Positions 1 to 9,061 are shown, counted from the first letter of the stretch. The stretch is DNA of 64,000 bases from Nevskiaceae bacterium (GCA_004297005.1 SCVA01000023.1:1-64000), one strand, 5' to 3'. Translations and numbers: made by a program. The notes: generated by a model from the sequence alone, not told the origin.

Positions 1-56
1 ATCTGCTCCACAGCACCACGCTTGAACTCAACGCTGTACTTCCTTCGCTTCGACAT
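1..56 (-). CDS. IS3-family transposase OrfA, N-terminal fragment cut by window edge
   Basis: Only the first 18 codons are in the window; they read MSKRRKYSVEFKRGAVEQ, a typical beginning of OrfA proteins of IS3/IS911-type insertion sequences, whose N-terminal helix-turn-helix binds the element's ends. An AAGGAG ribosome binding site lies 7 nt upstream of the ATG at 56. The rest of the gene lies beyond position 1, so intactness of the element cannot be judged. The family call rests on this short but characteristic N-terminus. Confidence 0.6.
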   Translation of the reverse strand, partial: MSKRRKYSVEFKRGAVEQ

Positions 57-232
57 AAACACTCCTTGTGGCCATCTTCGGCCTTCTTTGAAGTGTCCGC
101 GCTAACGGGGTAGAACCCCCCTGCTGTTCCTGCTGGGCCTGCTCACTGGGCTCGCGCCGCCAGGGCTGAGGAACAAGCGCATGAGCCTGTCGTTTCATCA
201 TCCGGCACTCTCGTCGCTTCGCGGGTTCCGGC
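57..232. other. Probable IS end and intergenic sequence
   Basis: Between the orfA start and the flavoprotein gene there is no convincing gene. The stretch at about 88-120 (containing gtgtccgcgctaacgggg) looks like the terminal inverted repeat region of an IS3-type element read inward on the minus strand, but without the other end the exact boundary and target duplication cannot be fixed. The rest (about 121-232) holds nothing recognised. Confidence 0.35.
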
Positions 233-1864
233 TCAGGTCGGGGTCGCCGCCGGCTCGGTCGGCTTCCAGGTTTTGAGCAGCTTGAACACCTGCCCCGCCT
301 TCGTCCCCAGCATCGCCGCCGTGGTCAGCACGCCGCCCATCAGCGCGCCGCCGACGCCGGCGGTGACCACGTCCTGGCCGGTGAGGTAGAGGCCCTTCAC
401 CGGCGTCACCGGGTGCAGCCACTTCTGCTCGAAGCGGTGCAGGTCGTGATCGAGCCCGTAAATCTCGCCCTTGCCGTACATGCCGAAGTACTCGGTCGAT
501 AGCGGCGTCGACAGCTCCCAGTAGTCCATCGCGCCGCGCAACTGCGGCATCTGCTGGTACAGGCCTTCGAGCATGCGGTCGCCGAACTGTTTCTTCAGGG
601 CCTCGTACTCGGCGCCGCGATGGTTCCAGGTTTCCTTGGCCCACTTCTCGAACCACTCGTAGCGGCCCAGGGTGATGACCTCCACCGTGCTCTTGCCGGG
701 GTAGTGCTGCTCCCACTCCGGGTCCTTCGCGGACGGGAAGGAGACATAGAGCATCGGCAGAGTGTTGATCGGATCGTCGAGAAAGCGCTGGGTGTTGCCT
801 TCGTGATCGGCGTTTGGATAGATCCAGAGATTGGTCTTGGGCAGGCCCAGCTCCCGCGCGGTGCCCTTGAAGCCGGCGTAGAGGCAAAGATGCCCCGAGG
901 AAGCATGCACCTCGCGCAGCTTGGCGGCGTAGCCGTGACGCTGGCGCTCGGCTGCCGGCAGCAGGCTGCCGAAGGTCAGCTCGGCGCCGGCGCTGCTGAC
1001 CACCGCCGGCGCGCGGACCTCGCTGCCGTCTTCCATCCGCACGCCGACCGCGCGGCCGTTCTCGATCAACAGCTCCTTGACCCTGGCGTAGGTGAACACC
1101 TCACCGCCACCGCTGCGGATCACCGGGACGATGGTGTCGGCGATCTTCCAGGAGCCGCCCACCGGGTAGTTGCCACCGGCGAAGTAATGCTTGGTGACGG
1201 CGGCGTGCATGATGAAGGCGGCATCCGCCGGCGGCAGGCCGTAGTCGCCCCACTGGCCGGTGAGCACGGCGATCAGTTGCTGGTTGCTGGTGAGCTTCTC
1301 CAGCACCGCGCGGGTACTCATGAAGCATTCCTTCGGCAGCCGGAAGCGCTTCAGCGCCTCGTAGACGCGGGCGATGCGCGGCGGCATGGCCTGGCCGGCG
1401 AAGTAGGCCTGCATGCTGCCGCTGACTTTCTGCACCAGACGGAAATATTCGTCGATGGCCGCGCCTTCTTCGGGGAAGTGGCGTTTCAGCTCGGCGGCGA
1501 GATTGTCCTTGCCGGCGATGAAGTCGTAGTGCCGATCGCCGATGATGATGCGGTCGTAGCAGGCGTCCATCGGCGCCCATTCGAGCTTGCCATCGCTGAT
1601 GACGTCGAAGATGCGGCGCAGTGGCGCGTAGGGCTTGTGTACCTCGCCGATGTAGTGCACGCCGACGTCCCACTCATAGCCCTCGCGCTCGTAGGAATGC
1701 GTGAAGCCGCCAGCGGTGTAGTGCTGCTCCAGCACGCAGACCTTGCGACCCAGGCGCGTCAGCAAGGCCGCGCAACTGAGGCCGCCGATGCCGGAGCCGA
1801 TGACGATCACGTCGTAGTCCTGCGCGGCGCGGCCGGGCCGGTAGCGCTTGCCGATTCTTTTCAT
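233..1864 (-). CDS. FAD-dependent phytoene desaturase/retinol saturase-like oxidoreductase
   Basis: A 543-residue flavoprotein of the CrtI/amine-oxidase superfamily. A dinucleotide-binding GxGxxG motif (GSGIGG, residues 23-28) follows a short basic N-terminus, and the next segment (VLEQHYTAGG, then the DVGVHYIGE motif near residues 66-74) is the signature of the all-trans-retinol 13,14-reductase (retinol saturase) branch. A C-terminal FAD motif (LYLTGQDVVTAGVGGALMGG) is present. The family reduces or desaturates polyene or other hydrophobic substrates; the bacterial substrate cannot be read from sequence. The ATG at 1864 begins a plausible N-terminus. It is followed on the same strand by the IS fragment, so the gene is probably last in its unit. 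Confidence 0.8.
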   Translation of the reverse strand: MKRIGKRYRPGRAAQDYDVIVIGSGIGGLSCAALLTRLGRKVCVLEQHYTAGGFTHSYEREGYEWDVGVHYIGEVHKPYAPLRRIFDVISDGKLEWAPMDACYDRIIIGDRHYDFIAGKDNLAAELKRHFPEEGAAIDEYFRLVQKVSGSMQAYFAGQAMPPRIARVYEALKRFRLPKECFMSTRAVLEKLTSNQQLIAVLTGQWGDYGLPPADAAFIMHAAVTKHYFAGGNYPVGGSWKIADTIVPVIRSGGGEVFTYARVKELLIENGRAVGVRMEDGSEVRAPAVVSSAGAELTFGSLLPAAERQRHGYAAKLREVHASSGHLCLYAGFKGTARELGLPKTNLWIYPNADHEGNTQRFLDDPINTLPMLYVSFPSAKDPEWEQHYPGKSTVEVITLGRYEWFEKWAKETWNHRGAEYEALKKQFGDRMLEGLYQQMPQLRGAMDYWELSTPLSTEYFGMYGKGEIYGLDHDLHRFEQKWLHPVTPVKGLYLTGQDVVTAGVGGALMGGVLTTAAMLGTKAGQVFKLLKTWKPTEPAATPT

Positions 1865-1925
1865 GGGCTCCCCCAGATGGTTCGCGGCACCTTAGCGCAG
1901 CCCGCCGAGGCCTCCAAGACGCAGG

Positions 1926-2732
1926 CTAGGCGGCGTGGAAGAGGTGTCGGAACAGGCGCTCGTACCAGCGCTGCGGTAACAGCGCACGTAGCCAGAGGCC
2001 CAGGCGCTCGATGGGGGCGATGGCCAGGTGACGAAACACCGGCCGGGGATGTTCCACCAGCTTCAGCATCTGGCTGGCAAAGCGGGCGGGCGCCAGCCCC
2101 TTGCGCTCGTCTTCTTCCATCCAGCGCACCGAGGCCTCGCAGCGCGCGTGGTAGCTGGAGGCTTCACTCCAGCCCGCGACCCGCCGCCGCTGGGCGGTGA
2201 AGCCGGTGGCGAAGTTGCCGGGTTCGATGCAGACGACGCCGATCCCGTACGGAGCGACTTCGAAGCGCAGCGCCTCGGCCCAGGATTCCAGCGCCGCCTT
2301 GCTCGCGCAGTAGTAGGCCTGGAACGGCACCGGCAACTGAGTGACCAGCGAGCCGACCTGCACGATCCGGCCGCCTCCCTGCTGGCGCAACTGCGGCAGC
2401 AGGGCTCGGGTGACGCGGACGGCGCCGAAGAAATTGGTCTCGAACTGCGCCCGCGCCTCTTCCGGCGTGGTGTCTTCGATGGCGCCGGCAATGCCGAAAC
2501 CGGCGCAATTGATCAGCACGTCGATGCGCGGCTCGGCAGCCAGCAGCCAGTTGATGGCAGTCTGCACGCTGTCGTCACGGTCGACGTCCAGCGCCAGTGG
2601 CTTGCAGCCGGGCAGGTCGCGCGGCGGCTGCCGGCTCGCGGCGTAGACCCGGTGGCCGGCTTCGGCGAGCGCCTGGGCGCAGGCCCGGCCCAGGCCGGAG
2701 GAGGCGCCGACCACCAGGATCGTCTGGCTCAT
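1926..2732 (-). CDS. Short-chain dehydrogenase/reductase (SDR)
   Basis: A 268-residue classical SDR. The cofactor motif GASSGLG is at residues 9-15, NCAG at 75-78, catalytic Ser in GSL near 128 and YCASK (Tyr141, Lys145) at the active site. It should oxidise or reduce an alcohol/ketone with NAD(P)(H) in the cytoplasm. Extra C-terminal residues rich in hydrophobic and aromatic positions suggest a lipophilic substrate or membrane contact, as in many retinol/steroid-type SDRs. It ends 61 bp before the retinol-saturase-like gene on the same strand, so the two may act on related hydrophobic substrates; that link is inference. Confidence 0.85.
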   Translation of the reverse strand: MSQTILVVGASSGLGRACAQALAEAGHRVYAASRQPPRDLPGCKPLALDVDRDDSVQTAINWLLAAEPRIDVLINCAGFGIAGAIEDTTPEEARAQFETNFFGAVRVTRALLPQLRQQGGGRIVQVGSLVTQLPVPFQAYYCASKAALESWAEALRFEVAPYGIGVVCIEPGNFATGFTAQRRRVAGWSEASSYHARCEASVRWMEEDERKGLAPARFASQMLKLVEHPRPVFRHLAIAPIERLGLWLRALLPQRWYERLFRHLFHAA

Positions 2733-2763
2733 CGGGCAGTCGCCCGCGGCTTGCGGGGCCGGC

Positions 2764-3360
2764 TCAGTGCTTGCCTTCGGGCTTGGGATGGCTGACGCCG
2801 CCGCCCATGATGCGGTCGGTCCAGGCGATGCCGATGGCGGAGGCGATGAAGGCCATGTGGATGATGGTCTGCCACATCACGCCGGTCTCGGTGGTGGTGG
2901 TGCATTTCACCCCGGCCGCCGCCGCGGAGCACAAGGGCAGCGCGCCCAGGCTGCCGGCCTCGATGAAGGTCTTGAGCAGATGGATGGAGGAGATGCCGAT
3001 GATCGCCATCGCCAGCTTCACCTTCAGCACCGAGGCGTTCACATGACTGAGCCATTCCGGCTGGTCAGGGTGGTTTTCCAGCCGCAGGCGCGACACGAAG
3101 GTCTCGTAGCCACCGACGATCACCATCATCAGCAGGTTAGAGATCATCACTACGTCGATCAGCGCCAGCACGATCAGCATCACCTGCTGCTCGTTGAGCT
3201 CGAAGGCGCCGTGGATGAGGTGCCAGAGCTCCTTGCAGAACAGCACCACATAGACGCCCTGGGCGACGATGAGGCCCAGATAGAGCGGCAACTGCAGCCA
3301 GCGGGAAGAGAAGATCAGGCTCGGCAGCGGGCCGAGTCCGGAGGATTCGTTGGAGGACAT
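2764..3360 (-). CDS. UPF0114/YqhA family inner-membrane protein
   Basis: A 198-residue protein with about four hydrophobic segments (near residues 22-45, 60-85, 112-130 and 155-180) and the conserved features of the UPF0114 (TIGR00645, YqhA) family, for example the [12 protein letters not shown] start and the [19 protein letters not shown] stretch. The function of the family is not established; it is a polytopic inner-membrane protein. It lies 31 bp upstream of the SDR on the same strand. The ATG at 3360 is chosen because the N-terminus aligns with family starts. Confidence 0.85.
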   Translation of the reverse strand: MSSNESSGLGPLPSLIFSSRWLQLPLYLGLIVAQGVYVVLFCKELWHLIHGAFELNEQQVMLIVLALIDVVMISNLLMMVIVGGYETFVSRLRLENHPDQPEWLSHVNASVLKVKLAMAIIGISSIHLLKTFIEAGSLGALPLCSAAAAGVKCTTTTETGVMWQTIIHMAFIASAIGIAWTDRIMGGGVSHPKPEGKH

Positions 3361-3435
3361 GGGTTAGGGAGAAGTGTCAGAGAAAAGCCGGCGCAGTCTA
3401 GCAACTGCCGACGAGCCCCAGACTGCGGAGAGCGC

Positions 3436-4467
3436 TCACCAAACGGTCGGCTTGGGATTGCGCTCGTCGAAACCGCGCTGGTGCCAATAGGGGTAGATCG
3501 GCGTGCGCTGGCTGGCGGCGTCCAGCCGCCTCACCTGCTCGGCGCTCAAGGTCCAACCCAGGGCGCCGAGGTTCTGCCGCAACTGCTCCTCGTTGCGGGC
3601 GCCGACGACGATGTTGGCGACGCTGGGGCGTTGCAGCAGCCAGTTGAGCGCCACCTGCGGCACGGTCTTGCCGGTTTCGGCGGCGATGGCGTCGAGCGCG
3701 TCGACCACCTGATAGAGGTATTCGTCCTCGACAATCGGCCCGCCCTCGGCACCGCCCTGCTGGATGCGCCCCGCCGCCGGCGACTGGCCGCGGCGGATCT
3801 TGCCGGTGAGCCGCCCCCAGCCCAGCGGGCTCCAGACCATGGTGCCCAGGCCCTGCTCCAGGGCCAGCGGCATCAGCTCCCATTCGTAGTCGCGGCCGAT
3901 CAGCGAGTAATAGCCCTGGTAGGCGACGTAGCGGCCCAGGCCGTAGCGCTCGGAGGTGGCCAGCGCCTTCATCACATGCCAGCCGGAGAAATTGGAGCAG
4001 CCCAGGTAGCGGATCTTGCCGGCGGTGATCAGGTCGTCGAGCGCGCGCAGGGTTTCCTCCACCGGCGTCAGCGCGTCGTAGCCGTGCATGAAGTACAGAT
4101 CGATGTGATCAGTACCCAGGCGCTTGAGGCTGGCCTCGCAGGCGCGGATCAGATGGTGGCGCGAAGAACCCTTGTCGTTGGGGCCGGCCCCCATGCTGAA
4201 AGTGGCCTTGGTCGAGATCAGCACCTGATCGCGCCGGCCTTGCAGCGCCTGACCCAGGATCTGCTCGGAGGCACCGCCAGAGTAGACGTCGGCGGTGTCA
4301 AAGAAGTTGAGCCCCGCCTCCAGGCAGACATCGACCAGCCGCCGCGCTTCGGCGACATCGGTGGCGCCCCATTTGCTGAACATGCTGCCGACACCGCCGA
4401 AGGTGCCGGTGCCGAGGCTGAGGACCGGCACTTTCAGGCCGGAGCGGCCGAGCTGTCTGTGTTCCAT
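3436..4467 (-). CDS. Aldo/keto reductase
   Basis: A 343-residue NADPH-dependent aldo/keto reductase with a (beta/alpha)8 fold. The catalytic tetrad is visible as Asp57 (FFDTAD), Tyr62, Lys87 (ISTKATF) and His128 (YFMHGYD). The family reduces aldehydes and ketones; this member resembles the AKR group of general bacterial oxidoreductases with a WSPLGWGRLTGK segment. It is divergent from the pseudouridine synthase gene, the two starts being about 110 bp apart. Substrate unknown. Confidence 0.9.
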   Translation of the reverse strand: MEHRQLGRSGLKVPVLSLGTGTFGGVGSMFSKWGATDVAEARRLVDVCLEAGLNFFDTADVYSGGASEQILGQALQGRRDQVLISTKATFSMGAGPNDKGSSRHHLIRACEASLKRLGTDHIDLYFMHGYDALTPVEETLRALDDLITAGKIRYLGCSNFSGWHVMKALATSERYGLGRYVAYQGYYSLIGRDYEWELMPLALEQGLGTMVWSPLGWGRLTGKIRRGQSPAAGRIQQGGAEGGPIVEDEYLYQVVDALDAIAAETGKTVPQVALNWLLQRPSVANIVVGARNEEQLRQNLGALGWTLSAEQVRRLDAASQRTPIYPYWHQRGFDERNPKPTVW

Positions 4468-4576
4468 GGGATCGTCCTTGAATGGGAGTGGGAGAGATAG
4501 CAGCTATGGGGACCGGAGGCCAGAAACCCAAGGACAGACGCCGCAGGCCTGCGGCGGTTTCACCCCGCGACCGCCG

Positions 4577-5572
4577 ATGGAACCGGCTAGGCTGGGCGCC
4601 CCGTCGTCGTCAGCCCGAATCCTCGCTTTGAACGCTCCCCTGCCCGTGCGCGATGGCGTCGGCCCCAGCAGCATCGCGCTGCCGCCCGGCTCCTGGCCGC
4701 GACTAGCCGACTTCCTGCGCGAGCGTTTCCCTGAGATCGACAACGAGGTCTGGAGCGCGCGCGCCGCGCGTGGCGAGCTGCGGCGGCAGAACGGCGAAGC
4801 CCTGCACCCGGACCAGCCCTACCGGGCCGGCGGCACGCTCTATTACTACCGGGAACTGGAATACGAGCCGGAAATTCCGTTCCAGGCCGAGCTGATCCAC
4901 CGCGACGAGCACCTTCTGGTGGTGGACAAGCCGCACTTCCTGCCGGTGATCCCGGCCGGCCGTTTCCTGCAGCAGACGCTGCTGGTGCGCCTCAAGCGCG
5001 AGCTCGGGCTGGATGAGCTGGTGCCGCTGCATCGCCTGGACCGCGGCACCGCCGGGCTGGTGCTGTTTTCGGTCAACCCGGAAACCCGCGGCCGCTACCA
5101 GCAACTGTTCCCGACCCGGGCCGTGGAAAAGGTCTACGAGGCGCTGGCGCCCAGCCTGCCGGCACTGGAGCTGCCGCTGCGCTACCGCAGCCGCCTGACC
5201 GAAGGCGAACCCTTCTTCCGCATGCGCGAAGTCGAAGGTGAGGCCAACAGCGAGACGCTGATCGAATCACAAACCGCTCTGGAACAGGGCCTGAGCCGCT
5301 ATCGCCTGCAGCCCCTCACCGGCCGCAAGCACCAATTGCGCGTCCACCTCGCGGCCCTGGGTGCGGCTATCGTCAACGACAGCTTCTATCCCGAACTGCG
5401 GCCGGCGCTGGAAGACGACTACCGCCACCCGCTGCAACTGCTGGCGCGCGCGGTGCGCTTCGCGGACCCCCTGAACGGGGTGGAGCGCCGGTTTGAAAGC
5501 CGGCGCCAACTCGACCCGCGCCCCGCAAATACCGACAGAGAGCCGCGGCTGAGCCCCGGACGGGGCGAGTAA
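4577..5572 (+). CDS. RluA-family pseudouridine synthase
   Basis: The protein isomerises uridine to pseudouridine in RNA. The catalytic motif HRLDRGTAG carries the active-site Asp, and the later GRKHQLRVHLAALG segment is the second family motif. The N-terminal part (PLPVRDGVGPS, then a short S4-like segment) is typical of the RluA/TruC-like subgroup with an extended N-terminus. The reading frame is open far upstream (from 4295) opposite the aldo/keto reductase; I chose ATG 4577 (331 residues). A TTG at 4628, just before NAPLPVRDGVG, is an alternative that matches the conserved beginning of homologues. Target RNA cannot be assigned. Confidence 0.8.
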   Translation: MEPARLGAPSSSARILALNAPLPVRDGVGPSSIALPPGSWPRLADFLRERFPEIDNEVWSARAARGELRRQNGEALHPDQPYRAGGTLYYYRELEYEPEIPFQAELIHRDEHLLVVDKPHFLPVIPAGRFLQQTLLVRLKRELGLDELVPLHRLDRGTAGLVLFSVNPETRGRYQQLFPTRAVEKVYEALAPSLPALELPLRYRSRLTEGEPFFRMREVEGEANSETLIESQTALEQGLSRYRLQPLTGRKHQLRVHLAALGAAIVNDSFYPELRPALEDDYRHPLQLLARAVRFADPLNGVERRFESRRQLDPRPANTDREPRLSPGRGE

Positions 5573-5700
5573 ATAGAAGGCCTTCTCATAACCTAAATGG
5601 ACGAGGACTGGCCCGATCCGGCAGGCCACCATGCCGTACCCAACAAGGCCCGGCAGGCCGTGGGCCATACCCAGATCAGGCAACAGGAGATACCGACGTC

Positions 5701-6735
5701 ATGGGCGCCATCAATCTGAAGATGCTTCTCGAATCACAGAGCCTGGAGCGCGCCCCGTTCCCGGTCCCGGTCGGCTGGTATTTCATCGACTACTCGGAAA
5801 ACCTCAAGCCCGGCGAACTGCGCAACATCTTCGTGTTCGGGCAGGAATGGGTCCTGTTCCGCTCCGAAAGTGGCAAGCCCGGGGTCACCGACCCCTACTG
5901 CCCCCACCTCGGCGCGCACATGGGCCACGGCGGCAAGGTCTGTGGCGAGCATCTGCGCTGCCCCTTCCATCACTGGGAATACGACACCGAAGGCAACTGC
6001 AAGGTCATCCCCTACGCCAAGGTGATGCCGCCGATCACCAAGAAGGGTCCGATCCTGCGCGCGCTGCCGACGATCGAGAAGTACGGAATGATCTGGAGCT
6101 GGTACCACCCGGCCTGCGAGGCTCCGAGCTTCGAGCTGCCCTACGTGCCGGAGATCGAGGACGCCACCGGGTACACCGGCCACCGCCGCGGTAGCTGGAG
6201 CGCCAACACCTGCATCCAGGAAATCGCCGAGAACGGCGTCGACGTGGCGCATCTGAAGTTCCTGCACAACGCGCCGATCATCCCGCCGGTCGAAGCCACC
6301 TACAACGGCCCGACGATGCGCATCAACATCGGCCAGGGCTACATCGTTGGCGACAGCTACGGCCCCGGCCTCAACGTCATGCGCTTCACCCAGAAGGACC
6401 CGACGACCGGCAAGGCCATCACCGCGACCATGCTCTCGTACACGGTGCCGGTCTCGCACGACAAGAGCCAGATGAACATGTCGTTCCGCCACATCGACTT
6501 CCCGGCCGGCAGCCCGGAGCTGGCGTTCACCAAGAAGCAGATCGACCACATGATCGGCGCCGCCGAGGGTGAGGAAAGCGCCGGCTTCGAGAGCGTCGAC
6601 TTCATCGTCTGGAACAACAAGCGCTACCGCCCCAATCCGCTGCTCTGCGACGGCGATGGCCCGATCTTCCCGTTCCGCAAGTGGTTCAAGCAGTTCTACG
6701 TCGAGAAGCCGAATCTCGACGACGCTTCCGCCTGA
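5701..6735 (+). CDS. Rieske non-heme iron oxygenase (KshA/DAF-36-like)
   Basis: A 344-residue oxygenase. The Rieske [2Fe-2S] ligands are Cys67, His69, Cys87 and His90 (CPH...CPFHHW). The mononuclear iron site is seen as Asn178, Asp181, His184 and His189 (ENGVDVAHLKFLH). The linker with GNCKVIPYAK and a following IWSWYHP motif resembles the steroid-type branch (KshA 3-ketosteroid 9-alpha-hydroxylase, DAF-36/Neverland cholesterol 7-desaturase) rather than aromatic-ring dioxygenases; no beta subunit is nearby. An adrenodoxin-type ferredoxin gene follows 74 bp downstream and is the likely electron donor. Substrate, perhaps a sterol or other polycyclic lipid, is inferred only from family resemblance. 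Confidence 0.85.
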   Translation: MGAINLKMLLESQSLERAPFPVPVGWYFIDYSENLKPGELRNIFVFGQEWVLFRSESGKPGVTDPYCPHLGAHMGHGGKVCGEHLRCPFHHWEYDTEGNCKVIPYAKVMPPITKKGPILRALPTIEKYGMIWSWYHPACEAPSFELPYVPEIEDATGYTGHRRGSWSANTCIQEIAENGVDVAHLKFLHNAPIIPPVEATYNGPTMRINIGQGYIVGDSYGPGLNVMRFTQKDPTTGKAITATMLSYTVPVSHDKSQMNMSFRHIDFPAGSPELAFTKKQIDHMIGAAEGEESAGFESVDFIVWNNKRYRPNPLLCDGDGPIFPFRKWFKQFYVEKPNLDDASA

Positions 6736-6809
6736 GCCGGAAAAGCTGGTACAAGCGCCTCCGTGCCGGCCGTCGGCACGGAGGCTTCACTTTGAATGGA
6801 GTTGGAAAA

Positions 6810-7133
6810 ATGGCAGTGGTGAAGCTGATCGGCCGCGATGGCAGCGAAAGCAAGCTGGAAGCCCTGAGCGGTTGTCCGCTGATGGAGGCGCTGCGCGATG
6901 CCAATACCGGCGTCGAAGGCACCTGCGGCGGCGCCTGCTCCTGCGGCACCTGCCATGTCTACATCGGTGCCGACTGGCTGGACAAGCTGCCGCCCAAGTC
7001 CGAGGACGAGCAACTGATGCTGGAAGCGATTGGCGACCTGGTGCCGCTCAAGCCCGGCTCGCGCCTGTCCTGCCAGATTCCGATGAGCGAGGCTCTGGAA
7101 GGGCTGGTGGTCGAGATCGCTCCGGCGCTCTGA
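6810..7133 (+). CDS. Adrenodoxin-type [2Fe-2S] ferredoxin
   Basis: A 107-residue ferredoxin. The cluster ligands fit C-x5-C-x2-C...C: Cys39, Cys45, Cys48 and Cys88, followed by the conserved His after Cys48; an extra Cys43 is present. The segment DEQLMLEAIGDLVP corresponds to the acidic interaction helix of adrenodoxin/putidaredoxin. It transfers single electrons from a ferredoxin reductase to an oxygenase. Start ATG 6810 has a GGAGTTGG ribosome site just upstream; the frame is open further upstream but within the tail of the Rieske gene. Adjacent, same-strand position suggests it serves that oxygenase. A matching reductase candidate is the flavoprotein at 61949-63217, far away in the window. 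Confidence 0.9.
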   Translation: MAVVKLIGRDGSESKLEALSGCPLMEALRDANTGVEGTCGGACSCGTCHVYIGADWLDKLPPKSEDEQLMLEAIGDLVPLKPGSRLSCQIPMSEALEGLVVEIAPAL

Positions 7134-7136
7134 AGC

Positions 7137-8798
7137 TCAGGGCGCCGTCGCCGCCGTCCCCACCCAGCGCGGATCGGCCGCCGCCTCCAGCCGCCCGCGC
7201 GACGGGTCGGAAACAATCACCTGCAGATTGCCGTAGGGCTCGTCGAGCGCCTTCAGCGCATGCCCCTTTGCCGCCAGGCCGGCCTGTTCGTCGGCGCTCA
7301 GCGCCTGCGGCTCGAAGAACACCGTGTCCGGCAGCCATTGATGGTGGAAGCGCCGGGTCGCGACGATCTCGCTGGCGCTGGCACCCTCGGTGAAGCGCAG
7401 GATGCCCAGCAGCACCATGCTGGGGATGCGCGAGCCGCCCGGCGTGCCAATCAGCAGCGCGCCACGCGGGCCATCGACGAAGGTCGGCGCCATGCTCGAG
7501 AGCGGCCGCTTGCCGGGCGCGATGGCGTTGGCGGCGCTGCCGGCCAGGCCGTAGGCATTGGCGGCGTCGGGCGCGGCGGAGAAATCGTCCATCTCGTCGT
7601 TGAGCACGATGCCGGTGCCGGGCGCCATCGCGGCGGCGCCAAAGAACAGGTTCAGCGACTGCGTGCCGGCGACGCGATTGCCGGCACCGTCGAGCACGGA
7701 GAAATGCGTGGTCTGACCGCCCTCGCTGCCGCCATCCCCGGCGGGCAGCTCGCGGCTGGGCGTGGCCTTTTCGCCGATGCCAGCCGCCAGGCGCCGCAGG
7801 TAGGAGGTGGATAGCAGTTGCGCCAGCGGCACCCGTACGTAGTCGGGATCGCCGAAGTGTTGGTTGCGGTCGCGGTAGGCGCGGCGCAGGGACTCGATCA
7901 CCAGATGCTTGGACTCGACGCCGTCGAGGCGGTTGAAGCCACGCGCTTCCAGCATGCCCAGGCTCTCGAGGATGGCGGCGCCACCGGCCGAAGGCGGCGG
8001 CGCGGTGACCACGCGGTAGTCGCGGAACCGGCCGACCAGGGGCGCGCGTTCGCTCACCTGCATCTGTTCGAGATCGGCCGCCGCCCAGATGCCGCCACCG
8101 GCGCGCACGCCGGCCAGCAGCTTGCGCGCCGTCTCGCCGCGACGGAATTCGTCCAGCCCGTTGCGGCCGAAGCGTTCCAGGCTGTCGGCGAGGTCGGTCT
8201 GCACCAGGGTCTCGCCAGCCGCCAGCGGCCGGCCCTGCGGCGCGAACACCGCGCGCATCGTGGCGTCCATGCGCGGAAAGTTGTTGGCGATCTCCTTCGC
8301 CAGCCGCCAGTCCACCACCACGCCCGTGCGGGCGGCGCCCACCGCCGGCGCCAGCAACTGCGCCAGTGGCCGCGTGCCGTAGCGCTCGGCGGTGTGCGCC
8401 AGCAACGCCGGCTGGTGCAGTACCGCGGCGGCGAGCATGCCGGTGAGCGACTTTCTGGCGATGGCCTTGCCCTGGTCGTCGCGATACATGCCGGCGCTGG
8501 CCGCCAGTGGTGCGCGCTCGCGGCCGTCGAGAAAGATCTCGCGGTCCTTGCCGCGCAGCAGGAAGAATCCACCGCCGCCGATGCCCGAGCCGAAAGGCTC
8601 CGCCACCGCCAGCATCGCAGAGGTGGCGACCGCGGCATCGAAGGCATTGCCGCCCTCGGCCAGCACCGTCATGCAGGTCTGGGTGGCCAGGGGATGCGCG
8701 CTGGCGCAAGCGCCGCCGGGCGCCGGTGCGGCCGCGACCGTGATCGGCGCCAGCAGCAGCGCCAGCAGCCAGCCACCGAGCGCGCGGTGCCAGCTCAT
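7137..8798 (-). CDS. ggt: Gamma-glutamyltransferase
   Basis: A 553-residue Ntn-hydrolase proenzyme. A Sec signal peptide is visible (MSWHRALGGWLLALLLAPI, cleavage near VAAA). The self-cleavage/nucleophile site is Thr363 in GGQTTHFSVLD, giving a large N-terminal and a small C-terminal subunit. The DGRERAP motif (Arg93) and the serine-rich substrate loop are in place. The enzyme cleaves or transfers the gamma-glutamyl group of glutathione in the periplasm. Start ATG 8798 overlaps the stop of the upstream ferredoxin by ATGA. It is convergent with the adrenodoxin-type ferredoxin, the stops being 3 bp apart. Confidence 0.92.
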   Translation of the reverse strand: MSWHRALGGWLLALLLAPITVAAAPAPGGACASAHPLATQTCMTVLAEGGNAFDAAVATSAMLAVAEPFGSGIGGGGFFLLRGKDREIFLDGRERAPLAASAGMYRDDQGKAIARKSLTGMLAAAVLHQPALLAHTAERYGTRPLAQLLAPAVGAARTGVVVDWRLAKEIANNFPRMDATMRAVFAPQGRPLAAGETLVQTDLADSLERFGRNGLDEFRRGETARKLLAGVRAGGGIWAAADLEQMQVSERAPLVGRFRDYRVVTAPPPSAGGAAILESLGMLEARGFNRLDGVESKHLVIESLRRAYRDRNQHFGDPDYVRVPLAQLLSTSYLRRLAAGIGEKATPSRELPAGDGGSEGGQTTHFSVLDGAGNRVAGTQSLNLFFGAAAMAPGTGIVLNDEMDDFSAAPDAANAYGLAGSAANAIAPGKRPLSSMAPTFVDGPRGALLIGTPGGSRIPSMVLLGILRFTEGASASEIVATRRFHHQWLPDTVFFEPQALSADEQAGLAAKGHALKALDEPYGNLQVIVSDPSRGRLEAAADPRWVGTAATAP

Positions 8799-9061
8799 AC
8801 CGGCTGCAACTCGCCGGAGGTCAGGCGCCGGAACTTGGCCAGCAGCTGTTCCTGGCTCTCGGCATGCGCCGGATCCTGCGGGATGCAGTTGTCGATGGGG
8901 CAGAGCTTGCGGCATTGGGGCTCCTCGAAATGACCGACGCATTCGGTGCAGCGCTCGGGGTCGATCTCGTAAATCTCCACGCCCTGGTAGATCGCCTGGT
9001 TCGGGCACACCGGCTCGCAGACGTCGCAATTGATGCAGGTATCGACGATCTTGAGGGCCAT
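8795..9061 (-). CDS. YfhL-type 4Fe-4S dicluster ferredoxin
   Basis: An 88-residue ferredoxin with two cysteine groups: CINCDVCEPVCP near residues 9-20 and CTECVGHFEEPQCRKLCP near 38-55, the latter with the longer insertion typical of the YfhL/Alvin ferredoxin family, plus a C-terminal extension. It carries two [4Fe-4S] clusters for low-potential electron transfer in the cytoplasm. In many gammaproteobacteria it lies directly downstream of coaD, as here (77 bp). Its stop overlaps the ggt start by 4 nt, an odd pairing because the two proteins work in different compartments. Confidence 0.92.
   Translation of the reverse strand: MALKIVDTCINCDVCEPVCPNQAIYQGVEIYEIDPERCTECVGHFEEPQCRKLCPIDNCIPQDPAHAESQEQLLAKFRRLTSGELQPV

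Noticed and set aside
620-2200. Long plus-strand open frame opposite the flavoprotein and SDR genes
   Set aside because: It mirrors the minus-strand genes, is rich in His, Ala, Val and Asp as expected from a reverse frame of G+C-rich codons, and has no recognisable domain.
2767-4500. 577-codon plus-strand open frame
   Set aside because: Same pattern: antisense to UPF0114 and the aldo/keto reductase, both of which have clear family motifs.
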